From NCBI RefSeq assembly GCF_004151105.1, contig NZ_PHRF01000146.1, forward strand, positions 115,412 through 179,411: 64,000 bases of DNA, in the 5' to 3' direction. Shown here in pieces: positions 62,501 to 64,000 of the stretch. Origin of the DNA: Streptomyces sp. L-9-10 (GTDB lineage: Bacteria; Actinomycetota; Actinomycetes; Streptomycetales; Streptomycetaceae). Below the pieces are notes generated by a model. The model worked only from the letters and a program-made list of their open reading frames with translations, was not told where the DNA came from and did no database searches. A program made the position numbers and the translations under genes. Each line of letters begins with the position of its first letter. The stretch's first letter is position 1.

Positions 62501-64000
62501 GCGGGTGGGGTCTCCGGTGGTGAGGAAGCCGGTGGCGTGCCGGGTCCAGTCGGTGTCGGCGACCGGGTCGTCCGGGCGGGAGTCGATGCTCAGCGTGCGG
62601 CGGCCGGAGCCGTCGTCGCCGCCGACCGACACCCGCAGTCGTACCCCGCCGCGTTCGGGCAGCACCAACGGGGCGGCGAGCGTCAGCTCTTCCACCTCGT
62701 CCAGGCCGAGCCTGCCGCCCGCGGACAGCGCGAGTTCCGCGAAGGCCGTGCCGGGCAGGAGGGTCACCTGCGCGACGGCGTGGTCGGCGAGCCACGGGTG
62801 CGTGTCCGTGCCGAGCCTGCCGGTGCACACGAGACCCTGACCGTCGGCGAGGTCCACGGCGGCGCCGAGCAGCGGGTGGTCCGCGCCCGCCAGGCCGAGA
62901 CCACCGGCCGCCTCGTCGATGTGCAGGTCGCGAGGCGCGTCCAGCCAGTAGCGCTTGCGCTGGAACGCGTACGTGGGGAGTTCGACCGGGCGCCCGCCGG
63001 GGAGCAGCTTCGTCCAGTCCACCCGCACGCCCCGCGTGCCCAGCTCGGCGACAGCACCGACCAGCGCGGACTCCTCCGGGCGATCGCCGCGCAGGGCCGG
63101 TACGAAGGCCGCGTCGGGCGCGGACCCCTGGCCGAGCGCGGACAGCGTTCCGCCGGGTCCGATCTCGACGAACGTCGCCACGCCCTCGTCCACGAGGGTG
63201 GAGACGGCGTCGGCGAACCGTACCGACTCGCGTACGTGCCGCACCCAGTACGACGGCGAGGCAAGCTCCTCTGCCGTGGCCCGCGCGCCGGTCAGCGTCG
63301 ACACGATCGGAATCGCGGGTGCCTCGTAGGACACGCTTTCCAGTACCGCGCGGAACTCGTCGAGCATGGGCTCCATCAGCGGCGAGTGGAACGCGTGGCT
63401 GACGCGGAGCGCGGTCGTCTTCCGGCCGCCCTCGCGCCACAGCTCCGCCAGTACGTCCACGTCGTCGGCGACACCGGAGATGACCACCGAGTCCGGGCCG
63501 TTGACCGCGGCGATACCGACGGTGTCCGGCAGGTCGGCGGCGACCTCGGCCTCGGTCGCCCGGATCGCGACCATCGCGCCGCCCTTGGGCAGCGCCTGCA
63601 TCAGCCCGGCGCGTGCCGACACCACCGTGACGGCATCGGCCAGCGACCACACGCCCGCCACATGGGCCGCCGCCAGTTCACCGATCGAGTGCCCGGCCAG
63701 CACATCCGGCCGGACGCCCCACGACTCCAGCAGACGGAACAGGGCGACCTCGACCGCGAACAGCGCCGGCTGCGTCACGCCCGTCTCGTTCAGCGCGTCG
63801 GCGTCCTCGCCGAACAGGACCTCGCGGACCGCCGGGTCGAACTCACCCAGCACCGCGTCCAGCGCCTCGGCGAACACCGGGAAACGCTGCGACAGTTCAC
63901 GACCCATGCCCAGCCGCTGCGACCCCTGACCCGAGAACAGGAAACCCACACCGCCGATGGCGACGGAGCCCGCGACCAGGCCGGGGAACGGCCGCCCCTC
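59507..64000 (-). CDS. Modular type I polyketide synthase, terminal module AT-DH-KR-ACP-TE (5' part outside window)
   Basis: 1497 codons are visible; the frame is open to the window edge, so KS and earlier modules lie beyond. AT: GQGSQRLGM and GHSIGELAAAHVAG (near 63,685), with HAFHSP (near 63,390), the malonyl-CoA signature. DH: ADHAVAQVTLLPG (near 62,775), with Gln where the usual HxxxGxxxxP motif has Gly, and HPALLDAALH (near 62,285). KR: GATGTIGG, HSAGVLDDGV (LDD, B-type hydroxyl) and NPGQANYASANAFLDA. There is no enoylreductase. ACP: GLDSLTALELRNRL (near 60,515). TE: LLGYSSGGWL (near 59,965). This is the final module, releasing the chain by cyclisation or hydrolysis. Confidence 0.95.
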   Translation of the reverse strand, partial: EGRPFPGLVAGSVAIGGVGFLFSGQGSQRLGMGRELSQRFPVFAEALDAVLGEFDPAVREVLFGEDADALNETGVTQPALFAVEVALFRLLESWGVRPDVLAGHSIGELAAAHVAGVWSLADAVTVVSARAGLMQALPKGGAMVAIRATEAEVAADLPDTVGIAAVNGPDSVVISGVADDVDVLAELWREGGRKTTALRVSHAFHSPLMEPMLDEFRAVLESVSYEAPAIPIVSTLTGARATAEELASPSYWVRHVRESVRFADAVSTLVDEGVATFVEIGPGGTLSALGQGSAPDAAFVPALRGDRPEESALVGAVAELGTRGVRVDWTKLLPGGRPVELPTYAFQRKRYWLDAPRDLHIDEAAGGLGLAGADHPLLGAAVDLADGQGLVCTGRLGTDTHPWLADHAVAQVTLLPGTAFAELALSAGGRLGLDEVEELTLAAPLVLPERGGVRLRVSVGGDDGSGRRTLSIDSRPDDPVADTDWTRHATGFLTTGDPTRPAAITEWPPAGAESVDVDGLYDGLAEAGFGYGPAFQGLRAAWRGEGAVYAEIELDEAQHRDAASFGTHPALLDAALHACTLGGLVEDAGRPRLPFSWNGVRWHATGATAARVRLTPAGSDAVTLELTDVQGHPLATVASLVLRPIAADQWGARHRDSLFRLEWVAAQTRAATPAPNRGCAVIGPDDLKVGAGLALSGIAVEEHRDLADLAGAGVPELVVIPCAEDGSEPVSGARTAALRALRLAQEWLADDRFLDSRLVFVTRGAVATGPDEDVSDLANAAVWGLIRSAQSENPERFTLVDVDVHDASWEVLPDVLAGAEPQAAVRAGDLLVPRLAPSRPSEEESPVEFAPGGTVLVTGATGTIGGLVTRHLVTGHGVRHLVLASRRGAAAPGADELRAELAGLGAQVTLAACDVTDPGALAELLAAVDPDHPLTGVVHSAGVLDDGVIGSMTPERIDRVFRPKVDAAWHLHELTRELDLSAFVLFSSAAGTFGNPGQANYASANAFLDALAQHRRAGGLAATSLAWGLWETTGAMTDGLAGTDVARMSRSGVTGLTEEQGLALFDLGCAAADAVVVPMRLDVGALRGAPEEVPALLRGLVRPRATRAAAPSEERLEQRLAGLTEEEQERELLRVVRDQAAAVLGYSPDELDVSGVLTQLGLDSLTALELRNRLAGATGLRLPTTIVFDQPTGPDLAGYLRRELALGTAGAPAASAALAVEDTFTGLYRQACDLGLYEEGWQMVTAAARIRPVFETPDEVPALSAIRLATGPETQLLCFPPTMAPSGPHYFARFAPVFAGERDVTVLPHPGFAPGEALPATREAVVRFQAEAVRRQAGDRPFVLLGYSSGGWLANAVGALLEREGSAPAAVVLLDTYTATTSFEERLEAALRVRMTTSKAFELLTGAQLTGQGGYVPVFSDWEPEPIEAPTLYVHATFPPGVPKAVKTEDAWQPTWPFPTEDADVPGDHFTIMEDHSESTALAVRAWLGGGGDDIIL

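Overview
High-GC, gene-dense actinobacterial DNA, almost certainly Streptomyces or a close relative. The indications are GTG/TTG starts, 4-bp ATGA/GTGA gene overlaps, XRE regulators with an MmyB-type C-terminal domain, a SigB/SigF-type sigma factor, a LAL-type LuxR regulator, and modular NRPS and PKS genes at both ends. Solitary regulator/enzyme pairs, gene fragments and a dead IS630 copy between two biosynthetic clusters suggest an accessory (arm-like) region rather than the chromosomal core.

Left (1-12.5 kb): the 3' part of an AMP-forming ligase, cut by the window edge, is coupled to a three-module NRPS read as C-A-PCP-E / C-A-PCP / C-A-PCP-TE. A tautomerase gene is divergent from the NRPS. 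From 13.4 to 18.3 kb come TetR/aldehyde dehydrogenase, a DUF1330 protein, and a zinc alcohol dehydrogenase divergent from an XRE regulator. At 18.4-19.0 kb two unrelated gene fragments (AbgT-like and AsnC-like) abut.

19.0-22.7 kb is a self-contained redox unit: TetR, three near-identical operator palindromes, ferredoxin, ferredoxin reductase and cytochrome P450. 22.8-36.5 kb holds a phospholipase D-type protein, stress and signalling genes (sigma factor, LAL regulator, HATPase-type protein, GAF-PP2C phosphatase) and several small enzymes with their own regulators. These include NmrA-like, DHFR-like, ArsR/AHSA1, an alpha/beta hydrolase and MarR/epoxide hydrolase.

37.7-41.8 kb is a tightly overlapping dxs-ispG-polyprenyl synthase operon with no terpene cyclase beside it. 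42.2-46.5 kb encodes a 1438-aa trypsin-like protease/STAND NTPase/WD-repeat protein, the most system-like single gene here. Then follow XRE/aldo-keto reductase, a truncated P-loop kinase joined to a doubly inactivated IS630 transposase, MarR/hydrolase, and an ArsR-type regulator with paired TTTGCAAA sites divergent from a peptide deformylase. Next come two adjacent secreted proteins, a streptomycin-6-kinase relative lacking a conserved Asp, DinB and MerR genes, and a strong terminator.

Right (58.7-64 kb): a type II thioesterase and the final AT-DH-KR-ACP-TE part of a modular type I PKS that runs off the window. It marks the downstream edge of a polyketide cluster. No tRNA, rRNA or CRISPR array was seen.
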